Source: Polaribacter sp. HaHaR_3_91 (lineage in GTDB: Bacteria > Bacteroidota > Bacteroidia > Flavobacteriales > Flavobacteriaceae). Taken from it: DNA of 64,000 nt. The stretch's first letter is position 1; each line of letters begins with the position of its first letter. A model generated the notes under the pieces. The model ran no database searches and was not told where the DNA came from. It saw only the letters and a list, made by a program, of their open reading frames with translations. The DNA lies in contig NZ_CP058986.1 in NCBI RefSeq assembly GCF_019278525.1, forward strand, positions 3,983,001 to 4,047,000, given 5' to 3'. Shown piece by piece: positions 27,146 through 35,721 of the stretch. A program made the position numbers and the translations under genes.

Positions 27146-28735
27146 ATGTTACCTGATAAAAACATAATCTCTACCGATTTTTTAATAATCGGTTCTGGAG
27201 TTTCTGGATTAACTTTTGCTTTAAAAGTTGCTCTAGAACACAAAGACGCTAAAGTTGTTATTGTTACTAAAGACAAACAAAGCGAATCTAACACAAAATA
27301 CGCCCAAGGTGGTATTGCTACCGTTTATAATAAAACTGTTGATACCTTTAAGCAACATATAGAAGACACTTTAATTGCAGGTGATGGTTTATGTGACGAA
27401 GAGGTTGTTAAAATGGTTGTTAGAGATGCTCCAGAAAGATTACAAGAATTAATAGATTGGGGAACAAAGTTTGATAAAAACGAAAAAGGAAATTATGATT
27501 TAGGTAGAGAAGGCGGACATTCTCAAAACAGAATTTTACATCATACAGATATTACAGGTGCAGAAATTGAACGTGCTTTATTAGCACAAGTAAATGCACA
27601 ACCAAATATAGAATTTCTTACCTATCATTACGCGATAGATTTAATTACAGAACATCAAACTAAAAAGACTAAAACAAAGCGAAATGGCAAAATTTCTTGT
27701 TATGGTGCTTATGTTTTAGATATTAAAGAAGATAAAGTAAAAACCTTTGTAAGCAAGTTTACACTTTTAGCTTCTGGAGGAAATGGGCAAGTTTATGAAA
27801 CTACTACAAACCCTACTGTAGCAACTGGAGACGGAATAGGAATTGCATACCGGGCAAAAGCAGAAATTTCTGAGATGGAATTTATACAGTTTCATCCAAC
27901 AGCGTTGTACAACCCAGGCGAATATCCTGCCTTTTTAATATCCGAAGCTGTGCGAGGATTTGGTGCAAAACTAAGAAATTACAATGGTGATTTTTTTATG
28001 CATAAATATGATGAAAGAGAAGAATTAGCCTCTAGAGATATTGTTGCAAGAGCCATTGATAATGAATTAAAAAAGAGTGGAAAGCCTCATGTATATTTAG
28101 ATTGCACTAATTTAGACATGGTAAAATTTAAAGAGCATTTTCCTAATATTACAGAAAAATGTGCATCTTTAAATATTGATGTAACCAAAGACTATATTCC
28201 TGTAGTGCCAGCGTCTCATTACATTTGTGGTGGTGTAAATGTGAATAAAAAAGCAAAAACATCTATCAAAAAATTATATGCTTGTGGAGAAGTTACAAGA
28301 ACTGGTTTACATGGTGGAAATAGATTGGCTTCTAACTCTTTATTAGAAGGCTTGGTATATGCTCATAATGCCTTTCTAAGTGTTTCTAAAAAATACAATA
28401 AGGCCAAAACACCAAAAGATATACCTGTTTGGAATGATAATGGTGTTATTAAAAACATGGAAAAAGTATTAATTACACATGATAGAAATGAAGTAAAAAC
28501 TATTATGACCAATTATGTAGGTATCGTACGTTCTAACGAGCGTTTGCTTCGGGCAGAAAAGCGTTTAAAAGTACTTTATGAAGATAACAAACGCCTTTAT
28601 GACCATTCTGAACTTTCTATAGATTTATGCGAGCTAAGAAACTTAATTACAACAGCATATTTAATTACCCAATTTTCTAAAAAGAGAACCGAAAATTGTG
28701 GTGGTTTTTATAGTTTAGATTGTATTTCTAAATAA
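27146..28735 (+). CDS. nadB: L-aspartate oxidase
   Basis: A 529-residue FAD enzyme oxidising L-aspartate to iminoaspartate. FAD-binding motif IIGSGVSGLTFALKVA near residues 11-26, KYAQGGIATV, a flavin-site segment FIQFHPTALYNPGE, and RTGLHGGNRLASNSLLEGLVYAHNAF. The C-terminal helical domain is complete. Together with nadA this gives the de novo route to quinolinate; pncB/pncA at 10.6-12.7 kb give the salvage route. I see no nadC in the window. Confidence 0.96.
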   Translation: MLPDKNIISTDFLIIGSGVSGLTFALKVALEHKDAKVVIVTKDKQSESNTKYAQGGIATVYNKTVDTFKQHIEDTLIAGDGLCDEEVVKMVVRDAPERLQELIDWGTKFDKNEKGNYDLGREGGHSQNRILHHTDITGAEIERALLAQVNAQPNIEFLTYHYAIDLITEHQTKKTKTKRNGKISCYGAYVLDIKEDKVKTFVSKFTLLASGGNGQVYETTTNPTVATGDGIGIAYRAKAEISEMEFIQFHPTALYNPGEYPAFLISEAVRGFGAKLRNYNGDFFMHKYDEREELASRDIVARAIDNELKKSGKPHVYLDCTNLDMVKFKEHFPNITEKCASLNIDVTKDYIPVVPASHYICGGVNVNKKAKTSIKKLYACGEVTRTGLHGGNRLASNSLLEGLVYAHNAFLSVSKKYNKAKTPKDIPVWNDNGVIKNMEKVLITHDRNEVKTIMTNYVGIVRSNERLLRAEKRLKVLYEDNKRLYDHSELSIDLCELRNLITTAYLITQFSKKRTENCGGFYSLDCISK

Positions 28736-28882
28736 AAGAAGCTGTCTAAAAAAGGTTTAAAAAACTTAACTTTTTCAAAACATCAACTTAATCTAGTTCT
28801 ACCTTCATAAGAACCTGAAATAAATTTAGATTGACAAAAATGTCCTTTTTATACAACTATTTCTAATCAACTTAATATTAAA

Positions 28883-29182
28883 TTACTTACCACTGTTATT
28901 TATAATAGTAATTAACTGGTTTTTAGGCACTGCTCCAGATTGCCTCCAAACTTGTTTGCCAGATTTGTATAAAATTAAAGTTGGTACACCTCTAACCTCA
29001 TATTTTGCAGCTAACGATTGGTTTTTATCAACATCTATTTTAACAATAGAAACTGCATCACCTAATGCGTCTTTTACTTCTTTTAAAATTGGACTCATGG
29101 TTTTACAAGGTCCACACCATTCTGCGAAAAAATCTACTAAAACAGGTTTATCTTGATTTATAATTTCTGAAAAATTGCTCAT
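28883..29182 (-). CDS. trxA: Thioredoxin
   Basis: A 99-residue cytosolic thioredoxin: [14 protein letters not shown] with active-site C23 and C26, cis-proline in [13 protein letters not shown], full family length. It lies 19 bp after the cytochrome c/DUF3365 gene on the same strand and probably shares its promoter. If so, it falls under the Crp/Fnr-like dyad at 30234. A genome may have several thioredoxins, so the symbol is by family only. Confidence 0.94.
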   Translation of the reverse strand: MSNFSEIINQDKPVLVDFFAEWCGPCKTMSPILKEVKDALGDAVSIVKIDVDKNQSLAAKYEVRGVPTLILYKSGKQVWRQSGAVPKNQLITIINNSGK

Positions 29183-29201
29183 GCCTAAGAACTTTATATG
29201 A

Positions 29202-30191
29202 TTATTTATTAAAGGTAATACTCCAAATTCCTCTCACTTGATTTTCACTATATCCAATCGCCAAATCCTTTGGATATAACTTGTCTATTTGGGCTAATGT
29301 AGTGCTTTTAATATCCGAAGTTGGTTTACCATGACATTGTAAACACATGCTATTTGTTTTAATTGGGTAATAAAACTTTACATTTTCTGCAGATTCAACA
29401 ACAATGGGTTCTGACTCTTTATTTGCTTTAGCCTCTTCTTTAAAAATATTAATATAACCTTTTTCTAAAGTGTTTGCAACATTTTTAATATTTCTTGGTT
29501 TGTCAGAGACTCTTTTTATGGTTGCTTTATGTACAACAGACATACTATCTGTTAAAGGAAAAGCTTGCACATTACAAAAATTTAATGCTGCCAGAGTTCC
29601 TTTTTTTTGAATTGTCCCCATTAAGTTTTTACCCAAAACACTTTTGGTAGCTAATGCATACTTCAATCCTTTTTCACTGTAAGATAGTTTTTTAAAATTA
29701 GTACCTTGACCTTGCTGTTGTCTTTGCATTCTTTTTCCATTACCGCCTCCGTTTCCATGTTGTTGATTATAATGTTCGTCAAACCCTTCTGGTTTTTCAA
29801 TATCAGACTCAAACATATAACCTGCAATTTCTTTGATCGTTTCTTCAGGAAAAACTTGTTTTGGCATTACTCCAAAACGTTTTACTGCACCGTACATTTT
29901 AGCATTCTCTTCTGTTGGATTTTTAATAAAATCTTGTATTGACTTAATAAATGCTTCTTTAGAGCTATTACTCATTAAGTAACGCTTTTTTATAGTAATC
30001 ATTGGTGGTGCAATTCGGTTATCTTCTGGTGTTATAGCATCATGGCAAACATAACAATTGGTTTCCATTAACTTTTTACCAATATGTTCTTGTGTATCCG
30101 AAACTGACTTTTTAGAATAAGAAGGAGATTTCTTAGCATCTTTACATCCAAACATAAAAGATACTAATATAAATAAAATTAAAAATTTCAT
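29202..30191 (-). CDS. Two-heme periplasmic lipoprotein: cytochrome c domain fused to DUF3365
   Basis: A 329-residue predicted lipoprotein (lipobox FMFGC, Cys16). Residues 35-130 form a class I cytochrome c domain with the heme motif CYVCH (46-50) and a Met-bearing segment around FGVMP. A Gly/Gln/Arg-rich linker spans 141-166. Residues 170-329 match the DUF3365 (Tll0287-like) heme domain with CLQCH (283-287) and the ending [15 protein letters not shown]. Such proteins are thought to be heme sensors or electron carriers in the periplasm. It lies between the Crp/Fnr gene and trxA. Confidence 0.85.
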   Translation of the reverse strand: MKFLILFILVSFMFGCKDAKKSPSYSKKSVSDTQEHIGKKLMETNCYVCHDAITPEDNRIAPPMITIKKRYLMSNSSKEAFIKSIQDFIKNPTEENAKMYGAVKRFGVMPKQVFPEETIKEIAGYMFESDIEKPEGFDEHYNQQHGNGGGNGKRMQRQQQGQGTNFKKLSYSEKGLKYALATKSVLGKNLMGTIQKKGTLAALNFCNVQAFPLTDSMSVVHKATIKRVSDKPRNIKNVANTLEKGYINIFKEEAKANKESEPIVVESAENVKFYYPIKTNSMCLQCHGKPTSDIKSTTLAQIDKLYPKDLAIGYSENQVRGIWSITFNK

Positions 30192-30203
30192 CTCTTTTTA
30201 TTA

Positions 30204-30211
30204 CAAAAATA
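30204..30211 (-). promoter_or_regulatory. -7 element TATTTTTG of the cytochrome c/DUF3365 gene
   Basis: Exact TAnnTTTG on the minus strand, 12 bp from the ATG at 30191, so the leader would be very short. Its upstream edge is 29.5 bp from the centre of the dyad at 30234-30247. Confidence 0.6.
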
Positions 30212-30233
30212 GGATGTCTTTTATTATTATTCA

Positions 30234-30247
30234 GTAACTAATGTTAC
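30234..30247. promoter_or_regulatory. Crp/Fnr-type dyad GTAAC-TAAT-GTTAC (cytochrome c-trxA)
   Basis: Perfect 5-bp inverted arms with a 4-bp spacer. It overlaps the stop codon of the Crp/Fnr gene, so the regulator's own 3' end carries a likely target site for the next genes. Confidence 0.65.
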
Positions 30248-30876
30248 AGTTCTAAAACTTTAATACTATTTCTAAATAATTGAATTTTACTTTCGTTTTC
30301 TAACTTTTTAAGTAATCTAGAAATAACAACTCTAGAGGTATGTAAATCTTCAGAAATTTGTTTATGGGTAACATTTAAAACATCATTATGGGTAACCATT
30401 GCCTTATCTTTAAGATATTTAAAAAGACGTTCGTCCATTTTTAGAAAAGCAATAGTATCTAAAGCTTCTAAAAGCTCATCCATTCTGTTATGATATGTTT
30501 GTAAAATATAAGATTGCCAAGTTTTATATTTCCCTAACCATTCTGCCATTTTTTCTTTTGGCAACATAATTAATTCAACATTTGTTTCTGCTACCGCTCT
30601 AATCTTACTTTTTGTTTGCCCCATACAGCAAGAAAGTGTCATGGCACAAGTATCTCCTTTTTCTAAATAGTATAAAACAATCTCATCTCCATATTCATCT
30701 TCTCTAAGAATTTTAATGGCTCCAGAAATTAATAAAGGCATCGATTTTATATAATCTCCAACTTCTATAATAGTTGTATCTTCTTTAAAGCTTTTAGAAA
30801 CGCCTAATTTTTCTATTTCTAAAATTAAATCTTCCTCAAAAAGGTAACCAAAATTAATCTCTAACTTACTTGTCAT
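30244..30876 (-). CDS. Crp/Fnr-family transcriptional regulator
   Basis: A 210-residue regulator. Cyclic-nucleotide-binding-like beta-roll (about 20-115), dimerisation helix (about 120-145) and winged helix-turn-helix (about 165-200, THKQISEDLHTSRVVISRLLKKLE). In the recognition helix R182 and R187 align with the DNA-contacting arginines of Crp, while the position of Crp E181 is Val183, which fits a target other than TGTGA. There is no N-terminal FNR-type cysteine cluster; C77, C83 and C84 lie in the roll and could sense redox state (inference). The GTAAC-N4-GTTAC dyads in the window are its candidate targets. Confidence 0.92.
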   Translation of the reverse strand: MTSKLEINFGYLFEEDLILEIEKLGVSKSFKEDTTIIEVGDYIKSMPLLISGAIKILREDEYGDEIVLYYLEKGDTCAMTLSCCMGQTKSKIRAVAETNVELIMLPKEKMAEWLGKYKTWQSYILQTYHNRMDELLEALDTIAFLKMDERLFKYLKDKAMVTHNDVLNVTHKQISEDLHTSRVVISRLLKKLENESKIQLFRNSIKVLEL

Positions 30877-30952
30877 TATACTTTATTTTTCACCTATAAA
30901 AATAGTGAAACCTATTGTAAAAATAAAGTATATTCTAGTTTATTGCAACAAC

Positions 30953-30979
30953 AAAAGCCCAAGATAAACTTAGGCTTTT
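30953..30979 (-). terminator. Terminator after the 43-residue membrane protein
   Basis: On the minus strand AAAAGCCTAAG pairs with CTTGGGCTTTT (one G-T wobble) around the loop TTTAT; the stem ends in TTTT. It separates the small gene from the crp gene. Confidence 0.6.
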
Positions 30980-31003
30980 ATTAATATTAGGGGGGAAATA
31001 AAA

Positions 31004-31135
31004 TTATTTGGCTTTTTTATCTGTGCTCATTAATAAGTAAACGGCTACAACTAGGCCAACAACAACCAATGCAAAAATGCCTATCATAATGGTACCATTT
31101 ACCCAAGAAACTTGTGGTATATTTAAAAAGCTCAT
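31004..31135 (-). CDS. Small (43-residue) single-pass membrane protein
   Basis: Reads M-S-F-L-N-I-P-Q-V-S-W then a helix (about residues 14-36, GTIMIGIFALVVVGLVVAVYL) and a basic tail ending STDKKAK. It has its own -7 element TATTTTTG at 31155-31162 and a terminator at 30953-30979, so it is a complete transcription unit. The N-out/C-in topology follows the positive-inside rule. I do not recognise a family. Its place between a Crp/Fnr regulator and an efflux operon is the only functional hint. Confidence 0.65.
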   Translation of the reverse strand: MSFLNIPQVSWVNGTIMIGIFALVVVGLVVAVYLLMSTDKKAK

Positions 31136-31154
31136 ATTCATCTAATTTTGAACT

Positions 31155-31162
31155 CAAAAATA
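31155..31162 (-). promoter_or_regulatory. -7 element TATTTTTG of the 43-residue membrane protein
   Basis: Exact TAnnTTTG on the minus strand, 19 bp before the ATG at 31135. A dyad-like GTAAC-CTAAT-GTTAT lies directly upstream (31162-31176), between the -7 and -33 positions, where a bound protein would block transcription. Confidence 0.5.
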
Positions 31163-31201
31163 TAACATTAGGTTACTTTAAAATATGACCAAAATCAGTT
31201 T

Positions 31202-32530
31202 TTAAAAATTGACATTTAAAATATCTCCACTTAATTGTAAAAGTTGTAATTCAATTAATTTTGCATCAAATTTAGCATTGTTAAAAGCTGTTTTAGAATT
31301 TAGTAAATTAATTTGTGCTTGCCTAAATTCTATAGATGTTATTTGTCCCAATTTATAACGCTCTGTACTTCTATCAAAATTATTCTGTGTAGTTGATACA
31401 TTTTTTTCTTGTGCTGATAAAATAAATAATTGGTTTTGATAATTCTCCCAAGTATTTTTCAGATTATTATTGATGGTTACTTTTTGTTGTTCTAATAATA
31501 TTTGCTGATTTTCTAATGCTATTTTTGCATTGGCAACATTGGTTTTTGTACTTCCACCGTCAAACAAATTCCAAGACAAACTTAAACCTGCATTTAATCC
31601 GTTAGATGATGTAGATTTTGGCTGAAAGGCATTGGCAAGGTTTTCGTTATCATTCTGGTTCCAACCATAAGATGTATTTAAAGCTAAAGAAGGTAAATAA
31701 TTAGCCTTATTTACTTTAATGTTAAACTCGCTAATAGCAATGTTTTTTTCATTTTGTTTAAGGGTAGAATTATTAGCAATTGTTTTTTGCTGGAGCTCTT
31801 CTAAATTCATCATTTTATTAAAACTAACCTCCGTTTCAACATTATAAGTTACTGCTTTTTCAATTCCTAAAATAATGTTTAAACCACGTTTGGCATTGCT
31901 TAATTGCTGTTTGGCACTTATTAATGTAATGCTATCATTATTTACATCTACCTCTGCATTTAACAACTCTAACTTAGTTGATTGCCCGTATTCGTATTGA
32001 TATTTTGCACGCAGTAAACGTTGTTTAGAAATAGACAATGCCTCGTCTAAATTTGTCTTATTTTCTGATAACCTTGCAATTTGAAAGTATGAGGTAAACA
32101 ATTGTAAATAGGTGTTTTCGATCGTTTCTCTAGCTTGTAATTCGGTTAAATTATAGGTTTCTTTTAATTGCTGATAATTGTATTTTCTTCCCAATCCATC
32201 AAAAAGAATATAATTTAAACCAATACTTGCGTTATAAGACTTAGTTACAGCACCTGTAGTAGATGTTGCTGCGCCCGTTTGTGGTGTGTTGGTTTGATTA
32301 TTATTGCTATAATTTGCTCCCGAAGAAACCGTTGCCGTTGGCAAAAAACCAGTATTATAAATACTTTTATTGTTTTTTGCAACTTCTAAATTATTGTTCG
32401 CAATTTTAATTCCGAAGTTATTTTCTAAGGTAATTTCTAATGCTTCTTTTTTGCTTAAAATCTCTTGCGAGATTCCTTGTAAAGTCGATAAAAACCCGAC
32501 TATTAATATGGTATTTCTAATGATCTTCAT
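31202..32530 (-). CDS. TolC-family outer-membrane efflux channel (second system)
   Basis: A 442-residue channel protein with signal peptide (MKIIRNTILIVGFLSTLQGISQ). Two repeats of long helical hairpins are visible, with an ELLNAEVDVNNDSI and EFRQAQINLLNSKTAF pair at equivalent positions (about 205 and 405). It overlaps the RND gene by 14 bp and is the last gene of a three-gene operon. It shares family, but not close sequence, with the tolC at 9009-10319. Confidence 0.92.
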   Translation of the reverse strand: MKIIRNTILIVGFLSTLQGISQEILSKKEALEITLENNFGIKIANNNLEVAKNNKSIYNTGFLPTATVSSGANYSNNNQTNTPQTGAATSTTGAVTKSYNASIGLNYILFDGLGRKYNYQQLKETYNLTELQARETIENTYLQLFTSYFQIARLSENKTNLDEALSISKQRLLRAKYQYEYGQSTKLELLNAEVDVNNDSITLISAKQQLSNAKRGLNIILGIEKAVTYNVETEVSFNKMMNLEELQQKTIANNSTLKQNEKNIAISEFNIKVNKANYLPSLALNTSYGWNQNDNENLANAFQPKSTSSNGLNAGLSLSWNLFDGGSTKTNVANAKIALENQQILLEQQKVTINNNLKNTWENYQNQLFILSAQEKNVSTTQNNFDRSTERYKLGQITSIEFRQAQINLLNSKTAFNNAKFDAKLIELQLLQLSGDILNVNF

Positions 32531-35500
32531 GTTCGTCGAATTTAGATTCTATAACAGCTCTTTCTACCTCTTCTTTATTTACTTTATCTCCTGTTTTTAG
32601 CCATTTAAGTCCAACTTTTACAGAATTAGAAACAGACAATAATAATGGTAACATTACCAAGGTTAAAATGGTTGCAATTGCTATTCCGTAAGAAATAGAA
32701 ATTGCCATCGGAATTAAAAATTGTGCCTGTCTACTTTTTTCTAACATTAAAGGGGCTAAACCAGCTACTGTGGTTAAAGAAGTTAAGAAAATGGCTCTAA
32801 AACGAGATTGACCAGCCAAAACTAAAGCGTCATCAAACAACATTCCTTCTTTTAAATAACTATTAAATTTCCCTATTAAAACTAAACCATCATTTACCAT
32901 AATACCTACTAGTGCAATAATACCCAACCAAGATAAAATGTTGATTGGAAAATCGTGAATATAATGCCCTAAAACAACCCCAATCATACTAAAAGGAATC
33001 ATTATAAGTAATAATAGTGGCTGACTGTAAGAACGAAATGTAAACGCTATTACAATATAAATTAAGCCTAAAATAATCCACTTTAACCATTCTAAAGAAT
33101 CTATGGTTTTTTGGGCCTCTCTATTCTGACCTTCGTAAAGAGGAGATACAGAATGATATTTAGAAATTATTAACGGCATTACACGTGTTTTAATATCATC
33201 TAAAATTTCAGTTGCACTTTCTTTTGGATCTTTCAAATCTGCAGAAACTTGAATTTCTCTTTTTCCATTTAAATGATTTATAGCAATATCTCCTCTTTTA
33301 ATTTGATAATTTCCAATTTCTGAAAACGAAATTCTTGTTCCGTTTGGAGCTACAATTTGCATATCATCTAAGTTTTTAATAGAAGATCTATCTTTTCTAT
33401 TATAACGCACCCAGACTTTAATTTCGTCTTGTCCTCTTTGAAAACGCTGTGCTTGAAATCCAAAGAAACCATTACGAATTTGCGCCATTACAGATTGTAA
33501 ATTTAAGCCTAAAACATATGCATTGTCTTTTAAAGTAATGCTTACCTCTTTAATTCCAGCAGGATCATTATCTGAAATATCTTTTAATAAAGGATTATTT
33601 TCTAACTCTAGTTTTAATTCTGCTTTTGCGGCTTTTAACTCTTCAATATTATTTCCTAATAAAGAAACTGCAACTGGACTTCCTCCAAAATTACCACCAG
33701 AACCAAAAATTAAACTTTCTACACCGTACACTTTTCCTACTTTTTCTCTAATAGAATTTGTTATTTCTGGTGATGAAAACTCTCTACTTTCTCCTGCTAA
33801 TAAATTGATATTTAAAGTAGCATTCGCACTACCGGGACCAACTCTTTTTATGATATTTTGTACAACTTGCTCGTTTCCGGATTGTTTTGCTGTATATTCT
33901 TTATTTATCAACCAAACTTTTTCTTCAATTTTAGAAATTATAGAATCCGTAATTTGTTCGTTTGTACCTTGGGGCATTTTTAAGGTTACTTGTATTTTAT
34001 CACTTGCAATAGAAGGAAAAAAAGATGTTCTTACAATTCCGCCACCAATAGATGTTATACTAAAGATTAACAACGCAATAGGTATTGAGAAAGCAAATAT
34101 TTTATTTTTTAAAGAAAACTTTAAAAAAGGTACGTATAGTTTTTCATTTATTTTTGTTAACCCTCCGTCTGCAAACCTGTTTATTTTATTAAAAAACGCA
34201 TCAATTGCATTCTTCTTTTTTACCTCACCATTTTCTAGTCTTTTTCTGTCTAAAGCTTTAGAATGTGCAATATGTGCTGGTAAAATAATTAAGGCTTCAA
34301 TTAAAGAAACTGTTAATGTTAAAAGTACAACAGTAGAAACTTCACTAAAAAAATTACCAATTCTACCATCTACAAAAAACAAGGTTGAAAAAGCAATAAT
34401 AGTGGTTAGTATTGCCGAAACAATTGGCGGAATTACTTCCATTGTACCATCTATGGCTGCTTGAATTTTAGATTTCCCTAAATCATAGTAATGATGATAA
34501 ATATTTTCTCCAATTACAATTCCATCATCCACCAAAATACCAATAACAATAATCATCCCAAACAGCGATAAGATATTTATAGTAACATCAAATTGTGCTG
34601 CTAAAATAAACATCCCGAAAAATGAAATAGGCAAACCAAAGGCCACCCAAATTGCCAAACGCAAATTTAAAAACAATGCTAAAAAGAAGAGCACAAGTAA
34701 AATACCTACCACTCCGTTTTCTATTAAAAGTCTGGTTCTACCTTGTAAAGTTACACTTCTATCATCTGTAATATCTAAATGAATATTTTGGTTTTGCTGA
34801 TTAAATTTGTGAATGTATTCTTTAATTTTATCCGCAGAAGAAAGTAAATCTTCATTGTTTGTATTACTTATAGAAATATCAATTGCTAAATTACCATTGT
34901 AATATAATCTATCTGGAGTTTCTGACCATGTATCTTTAACCTCTGCAATATCTTTTAGGCGAATTATATGTCCGTTTGTTTCCGTTCTAACTATAAGGTT
35001 TTGTAACTCTACACCATAATAAGAACGGTTACTTGCTCTAATTAAATAATCTTCTTGGGCAGTTTTAATATTACCTCCAGTTATTAAAAGATTAGAGTTT
35101 TGAATAGCCGTTGCTACATCTGTAAAGGACAAATTATACGCACGTAAATCATTTTCTTTTACAGCGATTTCAATTTCTTCGTCTGGAAATCCAGAGAGAG
35201 ACACTTGAGAAATTCCTTCAATCCCTCTAATATCATTTTCTATATTTCTAGCATATTGCTTTAAAGAACCTAGCGAAATATCGTCTCCACTAATCGTAAA
35301 ACTGATGGTTGGTCTAATATTTTCTACTTTTGCAATTACGGCAGGTTCCATACCAGAAGGAAAAGACGGAACTCTATCTACTGCATTTTTTACATCTGTT
35401 AAAACAACATCTATATCTTTTCCTTTTTCTACCTCTATATTTACCGTTGCAGAGTTTTCGCTAGAAACAGATGTTACACGTTCTACGCCAACAATTCCTT

Positions 35501-35717
35501 TTAAATTATCTTCAATTTTAAGGACAACACCTTCTTCCATTTCTGCAGGAGAAGCTCCTGGGTATGCTAAAGATATGTTTATTAATTCAGAGTCTGTCAA
35601 CGGAAAGAAAGACGATTTCATTGTAATAGCGCCCACTAAACCAAAAGCTACAAATGCAATAATAAAGACATTAACCGCAACAGGATATTTAATAAAATAT
35701 GTAATTATTTTTTTCAT
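32517..35717 (-). CDS. RND efflux pump, inner-membrane permease (HAE-like, second system)
   Basis: A 1066-residue permease. N-terminal helix (about 12-32), YPGASPAEMEEGVVLKIEDNLKGI, proton-relay pair D397-D398 in GILVDDGIVIGEN, central GGSPVAVSLLGNN, second half with GIIALVGIMVNDGLVLI, and an acidic His-containing C-terminal tail (ESKFDEHEDH). The SSFFPLTDSELI motif after helix 1 resembles the hydrophobe/amphiphile exporters. Middle gene of the adaptor-RND-TolC operon, overlapping tolC. Confidence 0.93.
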   Translation of the reverse strand: MKKIITYFIKYPVAVNVFIIAFVAFGLVGAITMKSSFFPLTDSELINISLAYPGASPAEMEEGVVLKIEDNLKGIVGVERVTSVSSENSATVNIEVEKGKDIDVVLTDVKNAVDRVPSFPSGMEPAVIAKVENIRPTISFTISGDDISLGSLKQYARNIENDIRGIEGISQVSLSGFPDEEIEIAVKENDLRAYNLSFTDVATAIQNSNLLITGGNIKTAQEDYLIRASNRSYYGVELQNLIVRTETNGHIIRLKDIAEVKDTWSETPDRLYYNGNLAIDISISNTNNEDLLSSADKIKEYIHKFNQQNQNIHLDITDDRSVTLQGRTRLLIENGVVGILLVLFFLALFLNLRLAIWVAFGLPISFFGMFILAAQFDVTINILSLFGMIIVIGILVDDGIVIGENIYHHYYDLGKSKIQAAIDGTMEVIPPIVSAILTTIIAFSTLFFVDGRIGNFFSEVSTVVLLTLTVSLIEALIILPAHIAHSKALDRKRLENGEVKKKNAIDAFFNKINRFADGGLTKINEKLYVPFLKFSLKNKIFAFSIPIALLIFSITSIGGGIVRTSFFPSIASDKIQVTLKMPQGTNEQITDSIISKIEEKVWLINKEYTAKQSGNEQVVQNIIKRVGPGSANATLNINLLAGESREFSSPEITNSIREKVGKVYGVESLIFGSGGNFGGSPVAVSLLGNNIEELKAAKAELKLELENNPLLKDISDNDPAGIKEVSITLKDNAYVLGLNLQSVMAQIRNGFFGFQAQRFQRGQDEIKVWVRYNRKDRSSIKNLDDMQIVAPNGTRISFSEIGNYQIKRGDIAINHLNGKREIQVSADLKDPKESATEILDDIKTRVMPLIISKYHSVSPLYEGQNREAQKTIDSLEWLKWIILGLIYIVIAFTFRSYSQPLLLLIMIPFSMIGVVLGHYIHDFPINILSWLGIIALVGIMVNDGLVLIGKFNSYLKEGMLFDDALVLAGQSRFRAIFLTSLTTVAGLAPLMLEKSRQAQFLIPMAISISYGIAIATILTLVMLPLLLSVSNSVKVGLKWLKTGDKVNKEEVERAVIESKFDEHEDH

Positions 35718-35721
35718 CTAA

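Noticed and set aside
28736..28882. Poly-A/T paired stretch after nadB as a terminator
   Set aside because: The stem needs bulges and is almost purely A-T, so it is not convincing.
33523..34464. 313-codon plus-strand open frame
   Set aside because: It is the antisense shadow of the RND permease gene, which has strong family motifs in the opposite frame; composition is that of a reversed coding strand.
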